In this document: piece by piece, positions 46,964-58,865 of the stretch
Layout of the letters: the number at the start of each line of letters is the position of its first letter
How positions within the stretch are numbered: the first letter of the stretch is position 1
Assembly: GCA_026018925.1 (NCBI GenBank)
Contig: JAKSZU010000009.1
Location: 39,639,194-39,703,193 of the forward strand
Source of the DNA: Tupaia tana
Taxonomy: Eukaryota; Chordata; Mammalia; Scandentia; Tupaiidae
Direction of reading: 5' to 3'
Length of the DNA stretch: 64,000 bases
The notes under the pieces: model-generated
What the model saw: only the letters and a program-made list of their open reading frames with translations
Told to the model about the DNA's origin: nothing
Databases searched by the model: none
Position numbers and translations under genes: made by a program

Positions 46964-47212
46964 GGACTAGCAGGTGGTATAATGGTTACTTCACTGAACT
47001 CCCACATAGTCGACTGTGGTTCCGGTCCTGGGCCCAGTGGCTTAAAACTTACATTGGGCACATGTGTGTGCATACCTAAGATCCTGAAAGGACAATGAAG
47101 GTGAAGGGATTCTGGTGTGGCCATCCCCTTTGCGGGGTGAATTCCTGCTCTCTGTCTCTATCTGTCTCTCCAGGGAGCACATGTGCCCTATAACAAAAAT
47201 CTGTCTAAAAAA
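46964..47212 (+). repeat. SINE-A, outer copy of a tandem pair
   Basis: Head ggactagcaggtggtataat, B-box ggttccggtcctgg, full body, tail ccctataacaaaaatctgtc. A second SINE sits in its A-tail. The outer flank aaatggag occurs at 46953-46960 and again near 47513. Confidence 0.92.
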
Positions 47213-47222
47213 TATAAATAAA

Positions 47223-47491
47223 GGGAACCAGCAGTTAGCGTAATGGCTATGTCGCTGGACTCCCACGTCGTCGACCGCGGTTCGCGTCTCGGACCCGGTG
47301 GCTTACAACTCACGCCGGGCGCGTGTGCGTGCGTGCCCAGGATCCCGAGAGGAGAGTGGAGGAGAGGGGATTGCGGCGTGACCATCCCCCCTGGGGGGTG
47401 ATTTCTCGCTTTCTGTCTCTCTGTCTCTGTCTGTCTGTCTGGCGAGCGCACGCGCCCTATAGCGAAAAAAAAACCTCTCCAAAAAAAAAAT
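47223..47491 (+). repeat. SINE-A, very young (gaacc subfamily)
   Basis: Head gggaaccagcagttagcgta, B box ggttcgcgtctcgg, ggtggcttacaactc, body rich in intact CpG, tail gccctatagcgaaa. Inserted in the A-tail of the SINE-A before it. Confidence 0.96.
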
Positions 47492-47522
47492 ATATATAAA
47501 TAAATAAAAATAAAATGGAGGT

Positions 47523-47929
47523 GTTGGCAGGTAACACTTAAGCACACACCATCAAAGTTTTTCTAGTGACCAAGAAAGATAAGAACAACTTGGCAGAGGC
47601 CAAAAAGGATCCAAAGTACAGTATGTGGAATTTAGACTTTTCCAATCACATATACTCTCCTGTGCATATAGACAGTACCCTGAGAAGGAAAGGAAGAAAA
47701 ATTACACTTTGAAAGGGAAAATATACCTTGGCAGGCATGTTTCACCTGCAATTGTCTGGGTATTTTCCTAAGATAAGTTATTCTTTCATTTGAATTACCT
47801 TCAACTGACAAATTTATATTCTTTTCTTCTATCAGCCAATATGAGGGCTTGAGAGCAAGATGTGCTCGGTAATAGAAAACCGAGGCAATGTAATTTTTTC
47901 AGATATGAGTCTTTCTGGGTATATTTTTT
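47523..47929. other. Unassigned sequence
   Basis: Nothing recognised. Confidence 0.4.
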
Positions 47930-48260
47930 ATGTTATTTCATGGGCATTCCATAACTTCTGTGATCTAGCCCCAACCTTTCCTTCTATCTTTATGATACTA
48001 TTCTCCTTCACATATATTTTATGGTGTAACTAATCAAGTTAATCAGCATGAGATTTCATTCCTCCAATGACTTTACTCATGCTGTTGCCTCAACGTCAAA
48101 TGCTCTCTCTCTTCTTCCTCCATTCATGAAAATATGACTCACTCTTGAAAGCCCAACTGACTTATCACCACTCTCACAAAGCCTTCCCAGCTGTCCCACC
48201 CCTGACCCTCAATGAAAATAATTGCTCCTTCTTCTACCAGTAACATTTTGTATCTCTAAA
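47930..48260 (+). mobile_element. Ancient LINE fragment
   Basis: tctgtgatctagccccaacc, actttactcatgctgttgcc, actcttgaaagcccaactga, cacaaagccttcccagctgt: the familiar order of an old mammalian LINE 3' portion (L2/L1M type). Confidence 0.62.
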
Positions 48261-48650
48261 GAAGATAATTTCAAGAGCACATGTTGAACTCACTGAATCT
48301 TTTTCTTTACTTTAGAAAAATTAGTAATATTTCATTTTAGTCTGATGCTTATAAAGGGCCTTAGTATCCAGTGGTACTATACAAAGCTGTAGCTATTAAA
48401 GACATGGGACATTTTTTTCTGACTTATTATTGGAGGTATGTCAATAAATAAAAGTTCTTTTAATAAACACATGATGTTTTAAAGTCCCTTGCTCCTGTAA
48501 GTAATATATCTCTTTTAGAGCTATCTAAGTCATCTATGCTAAGGAGATATTTTGGTGAGTGTTATTGAATCCCCTAGATAATTTAATGCGGTGTTTACAA
48601 AGATGAAATAATATACTTCACCTTGTCGCATTTGAGCTACATTTGAGTGT

Positions 48651-49270
48651 ATGGGAGATCAGGGAGTGTTCATTAGGTCTACATTCAACTTTGACTTAGA
48701 TTTAATTGACTGGGCCAAGTTGAAGAATACTGAAGTTAATTTAAATGAGCCTCTCGGAAAATGTTGCAAGATTCCCATATTGCCACTAGAGGGCTCCATA
48801 GGAGCATTGCTACTGACCATCCTGGAAAGGTGGCTAGGAGACGCAGTCTCAAACAATATTCCAGAAAGGGAGACATTGGTGATGCTGACCAATATCTTAT
48901 AAACACAGTCAATGGATGTAAAGTACTGGGATTTATACATGGAGGAAGGAACCCTCAGAAATGCCAGCCATCATTTATGCAGATACGTGATAAACATTAC
49001 ACATTAGGAATTAGAGAAGAAAGACCTTGTGGTATTGAGGACAGCCAATGGACAGGACATCTGAAGCTCCACATAGAGGAAAAATGCATTAGTGTCATCA
49101 ACGAGAAGCTAAAGCATTGGGCTAAGGAAAATCTCTCTGCCCGGAGACCACCAGACCTTCCTATCCCCAAGAGTGAGTCACCCTATGGGGGAAAGGGAAT
49201 AGTCACCCACCTTATTTTTACACTTCGGGGAGGAGGGTATGAAGATGATGGATGGGCTCTATGTTTCTAA
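48651..49270 (+). other. Repeat-free region with a 169-codon ORF, unidentified
   Basis: ORFs at 48651-48902 (83 codons) and 48761-49270 (169 codons) overlap in different frames, and a 93-codon frame runs on the minus strand. The 169-codon reading starts MLQDSHIATRG and ends GWALCF. It has no low complexity, no recognised domain, signal or membrane segment. It is the longest ORF here not made of a repeat. No poly(A) signal or splice structure supports it. It could be a decayed retrocopy, a viral-element remnant or chance. Confidence 0.3.
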
Positions 49271-49299
49271 ATTTCCTGAAATGAAGCTTTTACAGTTCT

Positions 49300-50190
49300 G
49301 GAAACATAACCCTTTTCTTCCCTCAGTTTTAGAGCCAATACTACTTAGGTCAGAATTAATATAAGGTGTTTTAGACCACTATATCAGGAATTAAAGTTCA
49401 AATCCACCTTACTACTGATACCACTATAACTTTCTACACTTGTTCTGTTGTTTTATGTCCAATTCCTTGTCTTTTCCTCCAAATCCTGGTTCCCCATGTT
49501 CTTTTCTTTTCTCTTCTTTTCTTTTTCTCTCTCTTTTTTTTTCTTGGTCAATTACCTTAGGAAAAATGTCTTTTTCTGCTTAGACCCAACCTTAAAAATC
49601 TTGCTCTTTGCCACTTCCTTCTGGACCTCTCCAACACTGAATTTTCCATCTTCTTTATTAACTACAGCTTCTAACTCTGAGATTATGATCATAATTGCCA
49701 GTGATTTCCTAAATTTCTTCTATGTATCCTAGCTCTAGCCCCTTACTCTCCTTTTATTGATCTCTCACCTAACAAATCCTTAGTAATAATTAAGTATTCT
49801 TAGGTATTCACAAGAGCTCCACCAGCTAGAAAGAATACTGATTATTTACTGTGTAGATCTACAGCCTTACTCAGGAAGGTGACCTGATCATCTAAATCCT
49901 CAAAGTTGGACAGAGTAAAATCCTCAAAGTTGTACAGAGTAACTAAGCCAGTAAGAGAAATTCTGAACTATAACCTACACTAGAACCTGAGTTCAAAAAA
50001 TGCCCCAGGAAGGGTTACCATAGCCTCTTTCTTTCTTTCATAAAATCTAGAATCTCTGAAACATTTCAGGGAAAAATTAGACAAAGATTAGCAAAATAGT
50101 CCTATTATATCAGCACAGTTATGTAATATTGAAAAATTGTAGTTCTAAAATAAATTCACAAAATTGTTTGACATTTTTGTGTATTTATAT
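49300..50190. other. Mostly unassigned; possible old LINE at 49.45-49.80 kb
   Basis: 49450-49800 is pyrimidine-rich and LINE-like in style. 49896-49943 carries a 24-bp near-tandem repeat (aaatcctcaaagttg twice). No gene signal. Confidence 0.35.
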
Positions 50191-50207
50191 CTAGTAGAGT
50201 AGTTTTC

Positions 50208-50474
50208 ATTTTTTTTATTCTTTTTTTTAAGAGTTGTTTGCTATAGGACGAGTGCACTCGCCAGGCAGACAGAGAGAGACAGACAGAAAGCAAGAAATCA
50301 CCCCCTGGGGGGATGGCCACGCCGCAATCCCTTCTCCTCCATTCTCCTCTCGGGATCTTGGGCACGCACGCACACGTGCCCGGCGTGAGTTTTAAGCCAC
50401 CGGGTCTGGGATACGAACTGCAGTCGACTACATGGGAATCCAGCGACATAGCTATTACGCTAACTGCTGGTCCC
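50208..50474 (-). repeat. SINE-A, perfect 16-bp duplication
   Basis: T-rich edge, agagttgtttgctatagga, full body, head complement taactgctggtccc. Flanks tagtagagtagttttc at 50192-50207 and 50475-50490. Confidence 0.97.
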
Positions 50475-50949
50475 TAGTAGAGTAGTTTTCTACCAACTGT
50501 ATCTGGTCTCTTCTCTCTGTGTCTAGGTCTCCTCTATCCGTCTAGCTTCAAAAAGTGAAAAATCATCCTTCTGAAAACATGAACTGAATTAATCTTATTT
50601 GCTCCTTCTGAGCTTTGGGCCAAAGACAGAAACTTAGATCTTTTTCAGAGATCTTTCTGGGAATAGAATGCTTCTAAATTTCTGTAATGAAAAATAGGGA
50701 GCTATCAGCTCTCTGAAGTCACACTTTAAAGCTTATAAAATAGAAAACAATCACTCATCTCCCCACTCCTAGAACTCTATCACCAATAGAATCTTAATAG
50801 AGTGATTACAAATGTAAATTTTGCCAGTTGCTAACTCCCTCAGAGACTAGTCCTCATCTGTAAAACTTGCTAAATGATTTTGTAAATTTAACTGAATCTA
50901 AACAACTACTCTGGGGAAATACTAAACTATGAACACAAATATAGAATGT

Positions 50950-51090
50950 AAGTATCCATTCAATAATTATTTGTCAATGGTTTATAGCATGCCAGACACT
51001 TCTCTAGGCACTATAGACACATAGACAAAAGACACATTGCCTGACTTCTAGCAGCTCACTGTTTAGTAGATAGTCATACAAAGAGTTAAA
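50950..51090 (+). mobile_element. Ancient LINE (L2-type) fragment
   Basis: ccattcaataattatttgtc, atgccagacacttctctagg, cactatagacacatag and ctagcagctcactgtttagt follow the same order as the 17.57 kb piece. Confidence 0.65.
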
Positions 51091-51106
51091 ATACGATGTA
51101 ATAGCT

Positions 51107-51390
51107 CTTTTTTTTTAATAGAAAGATTTTTGCTATAGGGTACATGCACTCACCAGAGAGACCAAAGAGACAAAGAGAGACAGAGAGACAGAAAGACAGA
51201 AATCACCCCCCAGAGTGGATTGCCACACCACAATCCTTTCTCCTCCATTATCCTCTCAGAATTTTGGGCAAGCATACACACATGCCTCCAACTTGAGTTT
51301 TTAAGCTACCGAATCTGGGGCTCACTCGAACCATGGTCAACTACATGGGCGTCCAGTGACGTAACCATAACACCAACTTCTTCTGGTCCT
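51107..51390 (-). repeat. SINE-A
   Basis: T-run, agaaagatttttgctatagg, expanded purine segment, full middle, head complement caacttcttctggtcc. Flanks acgatgtaatagctct and acaatgtagctct, the second with a 3-base loss. Confidence 0.92.
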
Positions 51391-51449
51391 TACAATGTAG
51401 CTCTAAAATCAAATCACTCACAAAGGAGGAGCCCCTCTACTTCACTCTT

Positions 51450-51680
51450 GGAGCGGAGTATTGTATAGTTATTAAGACCCCTATAGTCAAATACATCCAG
51501 GTTCAAATCTGAGATTTGCTACTTCCCTAATATTGTACCTTTAGGCAAATTATTCATTATTATAGCCTCAATTCTCTTATCTGTGAAATGGGGGAAAATA
51601 ATAACTCCCAATTCATAAATACATGCATAGCTCTTAACACTAGGAAAAAAAACAAAGTAACTGTTCAGTTAATGTTAACT
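51450..51680 (+). repeat. MIR SINE
   Basis: attgtatagttattaagacc, atccaggttcaaatctgaga, gctacttccctaat, ctcaattctcttatctgtga, aatgggggaaaataataact and gttaactattattat. Confidence 0.9.
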
Positions 51681-51964
51681 ATTATTATTATTTTTTCTTT
51701 TTTTGGAGAGGTTTTTTTTTTGCTATAGGGCGAGTGCGCTCGCCAGACAGACAGACAGAGACAGAAAGACAGAAAGTGAGAAATCACCCCCTGGGGGGGT
51801 GGCCATGCTGCAATCCCTTCTCCTCCATTCTTCTCTTGGGATCTTGGGTGCACACACACACATGCGCCCGGCATGAGTTTTTTAAGCCACCGGGTGTGCG
51901 ACTCGAACCACCATTGACTACATGGGAGTCCAGCAACATAGCCATTACACTAACTGCTGGCCCC
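51681..51964 (-). repeat. SINE-A in the MIR tail, perfect 10-bp duplication
   Basis: ggagaggttttttttttgct, full body, head complement taactgctggcccc. Flanks aatgttaact at 51671-51680 and 51965-51974. Confidence 0.96.
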
Positions 51965-52029
51965 AATGTTAACTTTTATCGACATAGTGTTTAACTGAAA
52001 ACAGCTTTCAGAGGATGTGACACAAACTT

Positions 52030-52265
52030 AGTAGAGCAGTATTTCTCAGTCTTGTCACTATTGACATTTTAAGTCAGATAATTCCTTGTCATGAGGGACT
52101 GTCCTGTGCTCTGTAGAACATTTAGGAACAATTCTCGTCTCTACTTAGTAGATGTTAGTAGCAACCCCCTTTCCCAAATTCTAACAACCAAAAATGACTT
52201 CAGACTTTGCCAAATGTGTCCTGGGGGATAAAATCTGGAATTTTGTTGATTGCCACTGAGTTCAT
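52030..52265 (+). mobile_element. hAT-Charlie-type DNA transposon remnant
   Basis: tctcagtcttgtcactattg, acattttaagtcagataatt, gggactgtcctgtgctctgt, acaaccaaaaatgacttcag and actttgccaaatgtgtcctg match, in order, a common non-autonomous hAT element (MER type). Subfamily not resolved. Confidence 0.75.
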
Positions 52266-52800
52266 TGTCACTGAGTTGGACAATGTCTTTCTCAGAATAT
52301 TCTTTTAGAAAAATAATACTGATACTATTGTGAAAAAGATTTAAGGGAAGCCAAAAGAAGGAAGGTCTATTATTGAACATTCTTGATTCCTCTCTTTTCC
52401 TCATCTCCTACATCAACAAGTCCTGTCAGCCCTAACTCCAGAAGATACCTGAGATCTAACCACTTCTCACCATTCTCTCATCTAGACTCCTGCACTAACT
52501 TCTTGTCTGACCTCCCTATCTAGTATTCTCATCTATACTTAATTTTCTACATGAAAGTCAAAATGTAAATGATATCAAAACTTCCTTCAATTGTATTTCT
52601 GTTAAATATAGAATAGAAATACAAGCCCAACATTGTAAGCTTAAATAGCCTTCATGCTGAGAACTCTCTTCTAACTTAATTTCCTACCACGCTTCATGAT
52701 TAAACTTCTCTCACGGTAACCCTTTTGCTATTTGTGAAGTCAGTAAGTTCATTCCTCTATCTAGGTTACATTTGGCTGTTTATTTCTGGAATGTTCTTCC

Positions 52801-52801
<1 letters not shown>

Positions 52802-52831
<30 letters not shown>

Positions 52832-53081
52832 GGTTTTTGCTATAGGGCGTGTGCATTCACCAGAAAGACAGAGAGAGACAGCGAGACAGGAAGCGAGAAA
52901 TCACCCCCCAGGGGGGATGGCCACGCTGCAATCCCTTCTCCTCCATTCTCCTCTCGGGATCTTGGGCACGCATGCACATGCGCCTGGCATGAGTTTTTTA
53001 AGCCACCAGGTCTGGGACTCGAACTGTGGTCGACTACATGGGAGTCCAGCAACATAGCCATTACGCTAACTGCTGGTCCCA
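52802..53081 (-). repeat. SINE-A, perfect 12-bp duplication
   Basis: T-run and A-run edge, gaggtttttgctatagggcg, full body, head complement taactgctggtccc. Flanks aatgttcttcct at 52790-52801 and 53082-53093. The 177- and 110-codon ORFs here are readings of this SINE. Confidence 0.96.
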
Positions 53082-53146
53082 AATGTTCTTCCTCATTCAA
53101 ATATTCATTCAAATGTTATTTCCTCATAAAACCATGGTTCTTTTGC

Positions 53147-53154
<8 letters not shown>

Positions 53155-53196
<42 letters not shown>

Positions 53197-53419
53197 CATA
53201 GGACAAGTTAGCTTGCTGGAGAGAGACAGAGGGAGGAGAAGTGAGAAATCACCCCCCAGGGAGGATAGCCATGCCACACAATCCATTTACCCCTTGGGAT
53301 TTTAGGCATGCATGCACACGTGCCTGGCACAATTTTCAAGTTGCCAGGCTCAGGACTCAAACCATGGTCACCAATGTGGGAATCCACTGCCTTAACTACC
53401 ACTCCACCTGTTGGTACCA
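53155..53419 (-). repeat. SINE-A with 43-base T-run
   Basis: T-run 53152-53194, gccataggacaagttagctt, shortened CT segment, head complement caccacctgttggtacc. Flanks ctttacttt on both sides. Confidence 0.93.
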
Positions 53420-53735
53420 CTTTACTTTCTTAGTAACACTTGTCATTGCTTGACATTATATTAATTAGCCATTTGTTAATTGCCCTCCCAGTAGAGGGTA
53501 AGCTTCATGAGAACAGAGATAATTCTGTTTAGCTCATTAGTGTATCACCAGCATTTAGAATAGTATCTGGCACATAATAGGCACTCAATAAACAGTTATT
53601 AAATAAATGTAATCAAAATACAGGAATAAAGTGATGTAGAACTAAATTTAAAATAGTAGCAGTGGGTAAAGAGGAAGAAAATATGTTAAGTTGGTGGACG
53701 AAATGGGACTTGGTGATTGATTTAATAGGAATTAT

Positions 53736-53962
53736 TTCTTTTTTATTTAGAGAGAGATTTTGCTATAGTGAATGTGTACTTGCCGGAGAGACAGAGAGAG
53801 ACAGAGAGACAGAAAGCGAGAAATCATGCTCCAGAGGGGATAGCATGCCACAATCCCTTCCCCTCCAGTTTCTTCTTGGAATTTTGGGCATGCACACACA
53901 TGTGCCCAGGGTGAGTTTCAAGCAGCCAGGTCCAGAACTTGAACCATAGTTTTGTGGGAAAT
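53736..53962 (-). repeat. SINE-A lacking its head
   Basis: tttagagagagattttgcta, full CT and middle segments, then stops near ccatagttttgtgggaa. About 60 bp of the tRNA-like head are missing, as in a 5'-truncated retroposition. Confidence 0.85.
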
Positions 53963-54099
53963 AAGATCACTTATCTTCGATGTTTCAGAGATACCAGGGA
54001 TAATTTGATAACAACTTTGCCTGTTTGCTCTTTTAAAATATATACAGAAATGAACAGAAATAGGAACTGGCTCTTCAACTAATTAGCGGGTCAATTAAA

Positions 54100-54210
54100 A
54101 TTTTTTGACCCTTGGACTCTTTCTGTAAAATGAAGGGCTTAGACTTGCTGGTGTTAACTGTAAGGGTTTTTTGTGTTCTATCATTCTATGACTTTGATTT
54201 TGCTGACTTG
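54100..54210 (+). repeat. MIR SINE 3' half
   Basis: ctctttctgtaaaatgaagg, gcttagacttgctgg, and tgttctatcattctatgact are the MIR/L2 shared 3' track. Confidence 0.72.
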
Positions 54211-54365
54211 AAATCAGAGGCCATTAAAAGACTGAGGGCCTGGTCTCATTTTGCTTCAATTGTGAGACACACTAGACTCCAGCTGCTAACAAGTATTAAA
54301 GAGGAAGAAGCAGGAAATAAACTAAGTGACCACAGGATTGATGTTTATGAGGAGATGGAGGTTGT

Positions 54366-54631
54366 GACCAGCAGTTAGCGTAATGGCTATGTCGCTGGAC
54401 TCCCACGTAGTCAACCACGGTTCAAGCCCTGGACCTGGTGGCTTAAACTCACGCCGGGCACATGTGCGTGCATGCCCAAGATCCCGAGAGGAGAATGGAG
54501 GAGAAGGGATTGTGGCGTGGCCATCCCTCCTGAGGGGTGATTTCTCGCTTTCTGTCTCTCTGTCTCTCTCTGTCTGTCTGGCGAGTGTACGCGCCTTGTA
54601 GAAAAAGATCTCTCCAAAAAAAAAAAAAAAG
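54366..54631 (+). repeat. SINE-A, young, 19-bp duplication
   Basis: Starts gaccagcagttagcgtaatg, B box ggttcaagccctgg, full body and tail. Flanks atgaggagatggaggttgt (54347-54365) and atgaggaaatggaggttgt (54632-54650), one mismatch, the longest duplication seen here. Confidence 0.97.
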
Positions 54632-54650
54632 ATGAGGAAATGGAGGTTGT

Positions 54651-55229
54651 AGCAAAAAATAAGTTAAAGTTAGTACACAAAGGGGAAGTAACTTGAGTTT
54701 AGCCTGTTTTAGTAAAGCCTATGGATTATTTGATATAATCGTTGTGGTATGGCAGCAGTAATTTCAGAACAGTTATGATGTTTGGGATCAAATGGATTTC
54801 CACACTGTGGTTCCAAGCAGAGAATCCTGGAAAGAAGTCATCAGCCAGGTAGACAGGAGTTTATAGCAGAACTCTTACTCCAATAGAAGCAAGTAGAGAT
54901 CAAATCATAAAATCAAGGCAGTATCCTAGACATCCAGATTTCAAAAACTTATCCAGTGGCCAACTGAGGGCTCAGGTTTTTCTAAACATAAAGAATGTCA
55001 TATTTCAAATGGCAAGACCAATTCTATTCTCCACTGTTAAGATGATGAAACTCCAAATGTACAGCTTGTTGTGGTGAGTACTGGCTCATCTTTGTATTTA
55101 AGGATCTCCAGTTTCTAGCCTATCTATCATTGTATTTATTATGTTATTCCTCAAAGTGAATCCCATGCTACAGTCAGGCAGATATATTCACTGTCCACTG
55201 AGTGCTTCTACAACTGCCTGCATAGTTGC
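54651..55229. other. Unassigned sequence
   Basis: Nothing recognised. Confidence 0.4.
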
Positions 55230-55520
55230 TTATATAATTATTTATCTTTGGAATGCTCACCGACATCTTTACTATCTAACAGACACCTACTCATCCTTCA
55301 AGACCCAATGTAAGACCACCTACTTCATTACTCACCATGTGAGTTTATTCCATGTATCTACCCACTTATAGTACTTACTGTTTGTATTGAATGCATATTA
55401 AAAAGAGAATTCCCCTTTGAAATGATTATTTTTTCCTTGTTTATTCTTGCTTCCTAGCACCTAACTTTGTGCTGTGAATAGAGTGGACACCTAATATCTG
55501 TTTAGTGACTTAATTTATGT
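55230..55520 (+). mobile_element. Ancient LINE fragment
   Basis: ggaatgctcaccgacatctt, agacacctactcatccttca, agacccaatgtaagacc, gctgtgaatagagtggacac and ctaatatctgtttag follow the old LINE pattern at 52.43 kb. Confidence 0.65.
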
Positions 55521-56954
55521 ATGCAATGCAAATACTGTATTCACATACATGCTTAGAAAAGCCAGCAGATAGAAAATGGGGTCGTTCTTAATAATACAAG
55601 TAAATATCATTGCCAATCTTGTACTTTCTCTGTTTTCTTAAACCTCCAAAAGTTTATTCTATCAACTCTGATGGTCCTCAACTGAATCCTCAGGGGAGTA
55701 GAAGAGGGGAGAATATGGCTATGGGATACAAACACAAGAAGCACTTTTTAAACTGTATATACATGCTTTAATACATTGCTGGAAACTATTCCTTGAGTGG
55801 TGACCAGAATGCCCTGTAATACAATTAAAGGGAAAAAGAAATAAAAGTAGAACACAAGATTTTGAGAGAATGAGCCATGAGGGCTAGGTACAGAAGTCAT
55901 TTCATAGAAGCTAAAACTGTCAAATCCCTATCCTCTCAGAGGATGCTTTTTCACTGGAGGTAAAAGAAGAATATACATTTGAAGAATGACCTGAGCAGAA
56001 ACAATAACTTTAGAGTTTTTGTCACCACTACCAAATTCTATTTTGAACTTTGGGATATTGATATGTAGCTGACATTTTAACTCTGGCATAAAGCTGGAAA
56101 GAAATGAGCCCATATTTAGAAGGGTAATATGAAAAATGAACGGTGCTGTGACTTCTAAATCTAAAATATGACAAATGCTAACACACTCCAGAAAATAACC
56201 CTTCTATTACTTGTGTATTTCATCTTCCAAAATGCTATCCAAAGTGGTAAAAGAAGGACCTCAAATAGAGAAGCTGGAGCCAATACTCAAGGAGAGTGTA
56301 ATCAAATACCTCTGAAAGATAACTGCTCTGTTTAAAAAATTCTCTCTGATACAGCTTATTCAAGCTGATTGCAATTCTCTTTAGCTATAATGTTAAATGG
56401 AGTGTGAGCAACTTTCAAATTCTGAAACTGCCTCCATCATCAAAGAAAGTTGAAGCCAAAAGCCGGTCACCACGTGCTGAGTAGTCAATTCTTATAAGTT
56501 CAAGACCACATTGATTCAATATGAAATATTATTGCTGTTAAGTCTCAAGGAATATCAGAATACCTTCAGCCTCATAATACTAGAATTGTATTTTGGTGCA
56601 TGCTGCCAGAAGTAAATCCATGGACTTTTCCAACTGATTCTTAGTGAAGAAAAAAATAATAAAGAAAATCCTTATCAGATATCGCTAGTATATTGAGTGA
56701 TCAGAATAAATTCCAGGTGGCTTAGGATTTAGAGCAGGACTTAGCATTTCTAGGATAGAGTTTGATAAAATTGTAAAGCTTACTTGGGGAAATAATTTGC
56801 AAATAAACTGACTGATACCAATGGAGACTGTAGAAGCATGCAAAGAAAAAAAAATGTTTTGAAAGATTATTGCATTTGTGCATGTCTTTACAGAAGGTAG
56901 TTTTTTTTAATTACATCAGAACTCACACCGTTATTATGGTTTTAGTAAATTAAT
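55521..56954. other. Unassigned 1.4 kb
   Basis: No recognisable repeat, exon or pseudogene. Confidence 0.45.
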
Positions 56955-56957
56955 ATT

Positions 56958-57166
56958 TTTAAACGTTTTTTTTATAAATATTTTTTTGAAAGTGAGAAAG
57001 AGAAACCCCATCAATGGAGTCTCACATCACAATCCTCTCCACCGCCTTTCCACATGTGCACACACCAGCAGATACAAGTAGACCTGGAACCTAACCCTGA
57101 TCTAATAGATGGCTTCCAGCATTGTAGAGTGCTGCACTACTACTGTGTTAATGTGGCCAGGCCAGT
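56958..57166 (-). repeat. SINE-D, old
   Basis: ttttttgaaagtgagaaaga, tcacatcacaatcctctcca, gtagacctggaacctaaccc and head complement gtgttaatgtggccaggcc. Aligns with the 16.41 and 39.64 kb copies. Confidence 0.7.
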
Positions 57167-58109
57167 CAATGATTATTCTTATAGCTTGTTAATGGATTAA
57201 AATAAATTCAAGAATCAATAGAAATGGTGAAGACCTTTTGGCAAAAGGTACCATTAGCTTTGTAAAATTGCTACTACATAATATCTTATCCTTGTCAAAC
57301 TAAGAAAGTCAGATTCATGTAACAATGTCTTTATAAACTGTCAATGAATTTACAAAAATAGGTAATATTCTTTCAGCTACTGTAATTCTTGGGTCCTTAC
57401 AGGATAGTCCTTCCTGGTATTTGGAATTCAAGGAAATCAAATAAATAATTAAAGGGTTTCTTGGTGAACACAGAATCACAAAGAAAAGAGGTGCATGTGA
57501 CTGAGGACTTTTTACATACATTACAATGAAGCCTTGTATATCATCTCTGCTCTAATACAGAATGAACTTCTCTAGAAACTAGAAACTTTATGTCTTGCAA
57601 AATTGGTCTCTGCACAACACTAAATTATGACTCTTTAGGCTCTTTTGTGTTCTAGCTTAATATTACTCAAACTCTTTTGACCTCAACCCTTTTAGGCAGA
57701 CTGACACATTCATTCCACTCTTTGTGCTAAAAGAAAGCAGGTGATAAGAAACTAGAAAAAAAATAACTTGAAGTCATGGTCAAAGAAGAAAGTGATAACC
57801 AAATATAAAACTAATGTTGGTTCAACAAACTTTAAAAAAATATTAAATAAGAATAATAACAATTGATCCCCATCATCAAAATGAGAATGGGCTGATGATG
57901 TGAGAAACAAAATCATTTTATATAAAGGACGTAAGTATCTCCCATGAATAATGAGGGATAACTACCTATCAGCAGTACTTCTCAGCATAATACTGAACTA
58001 GAATACTAGATAACTCTAGTACTAATTTGTTTAGTTATTCTAAAAATAACTGACATTTACTTTTGTTTTCTTAAAAAGCTATTTCAGATATACATAAAAA
58101 TTAAACTAC
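57167..58109. other. Unassigned sequence
   Basis: Nothing recognised. Confidence 0.4.
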
Positions 58110-58338
58110 TGGGCCAGCCCCATAGCACAACAGTTAAGACCTATGCATAGAAAGCTAGATCACACTTGGCTGACTATGGTTCGAACCCTGGTCCTGGAGG
58201 CTTTAAAGAGATGCTGGTCATGTACCAAAATTCTCATGGGATGGAGAAAAAAAGATTGTGACTTGGTCATTCCCCATTGGGGGTGTTCTTTCTCTCTCAC
58301 CATCTCTGGTGGCACACACACTCTCTGGCAATAAAATA
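58110..58338 (+). repeat. SINE-A related, old
   Basis: Head gggccagccccatagcacaa, intact-looking B box ggttcgaaccctgg, then a shortened body (agaaaaaaagattgtgactt, ccccattgggggtgttct) and CT end. The head resembles the 20.50 kb copy. Confidence 0.78.
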
Positions 58339-58783
58339 TACTGAAGTATATGAAATTTCATTATATTAATCTATAAAATCTGGAAAGAAAAGAGAGAGAC
58401 CCCTTGATGATAAACAGGGTTGTCAATCATTTTTAGACGAATGTTTCGAAGATAACACTTGCCCTTTTATATGCACAATCTCTTTTCAAACAATATCTAA
58501 TAATGCTTTTGTTGTTGTTTCCTACATTACAGTCACTTTCATATTTTGAATTCCTGGAATTATTTTCAGGTTATCTTGATAAGAGTTTGGGGAGTTGCCC
58601 TATTGTCTGAACCACATATGTATAATATGATTTGCTGTCTAACAAACAGGTATTCACATGAATTATGTGTGAGTTCTACTTTTTTGCTGTCAAAGGGCAT
58701 CGTATTTCCAAGTCATCGATAACAAAATAATACTTGCACCTACTATCATATACTGTAATAAAAACGTCTGCATTTTATAAATA

Positions 58784-58865
58784 TTGGGTTGTTGGAAAAG
58801 TCACAATGTACTCTTTTTATGTTTTTGTCTACGCAAAATGCATTATGACTTTTCCAACAACTTAA
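58784..58865. mobile_element. Palindromic MITE, mariner-like, copy 1
   Basis: Left ttgggttgttggaaaagtca and right gacttttccaacaacttaa are near-perfect inverted repeats about 82 bp apart end to end, with TA on the left edge. Same family as 60055-60130. Confidence 0.85.

Larger units (their letters stand above)
52430..53620 (+). mobile_element. Ancient LINE 3' end, split by two SINEs
   Basis: Runs from accacttctcaccattctct through tgcactaacttcttgtctga, ggctgtttatttctggaatg, and after the SINEs agagggtaagcttcatgaga and ggcacataataggcactcaa to an A-rich end near 53620. The fullest copy of the old LINE also seen at 47.93 and 55.23 kb. Confidence 0.7.

Noticed and set aside
53152..53194. Long T-run as a Pol III terminator or regulatory element
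   Set aside because: It is the complement of the poly(A) tail of a minus-strand SINE.
52772..53305. 177-codon plus-strand ORF, the longest in the window
   Set aside because: It is a reading of a SINE-A and its poly(T) tract; similar readings recur over most SINE-A copies (for example 11215-11628 and 27222-27671).
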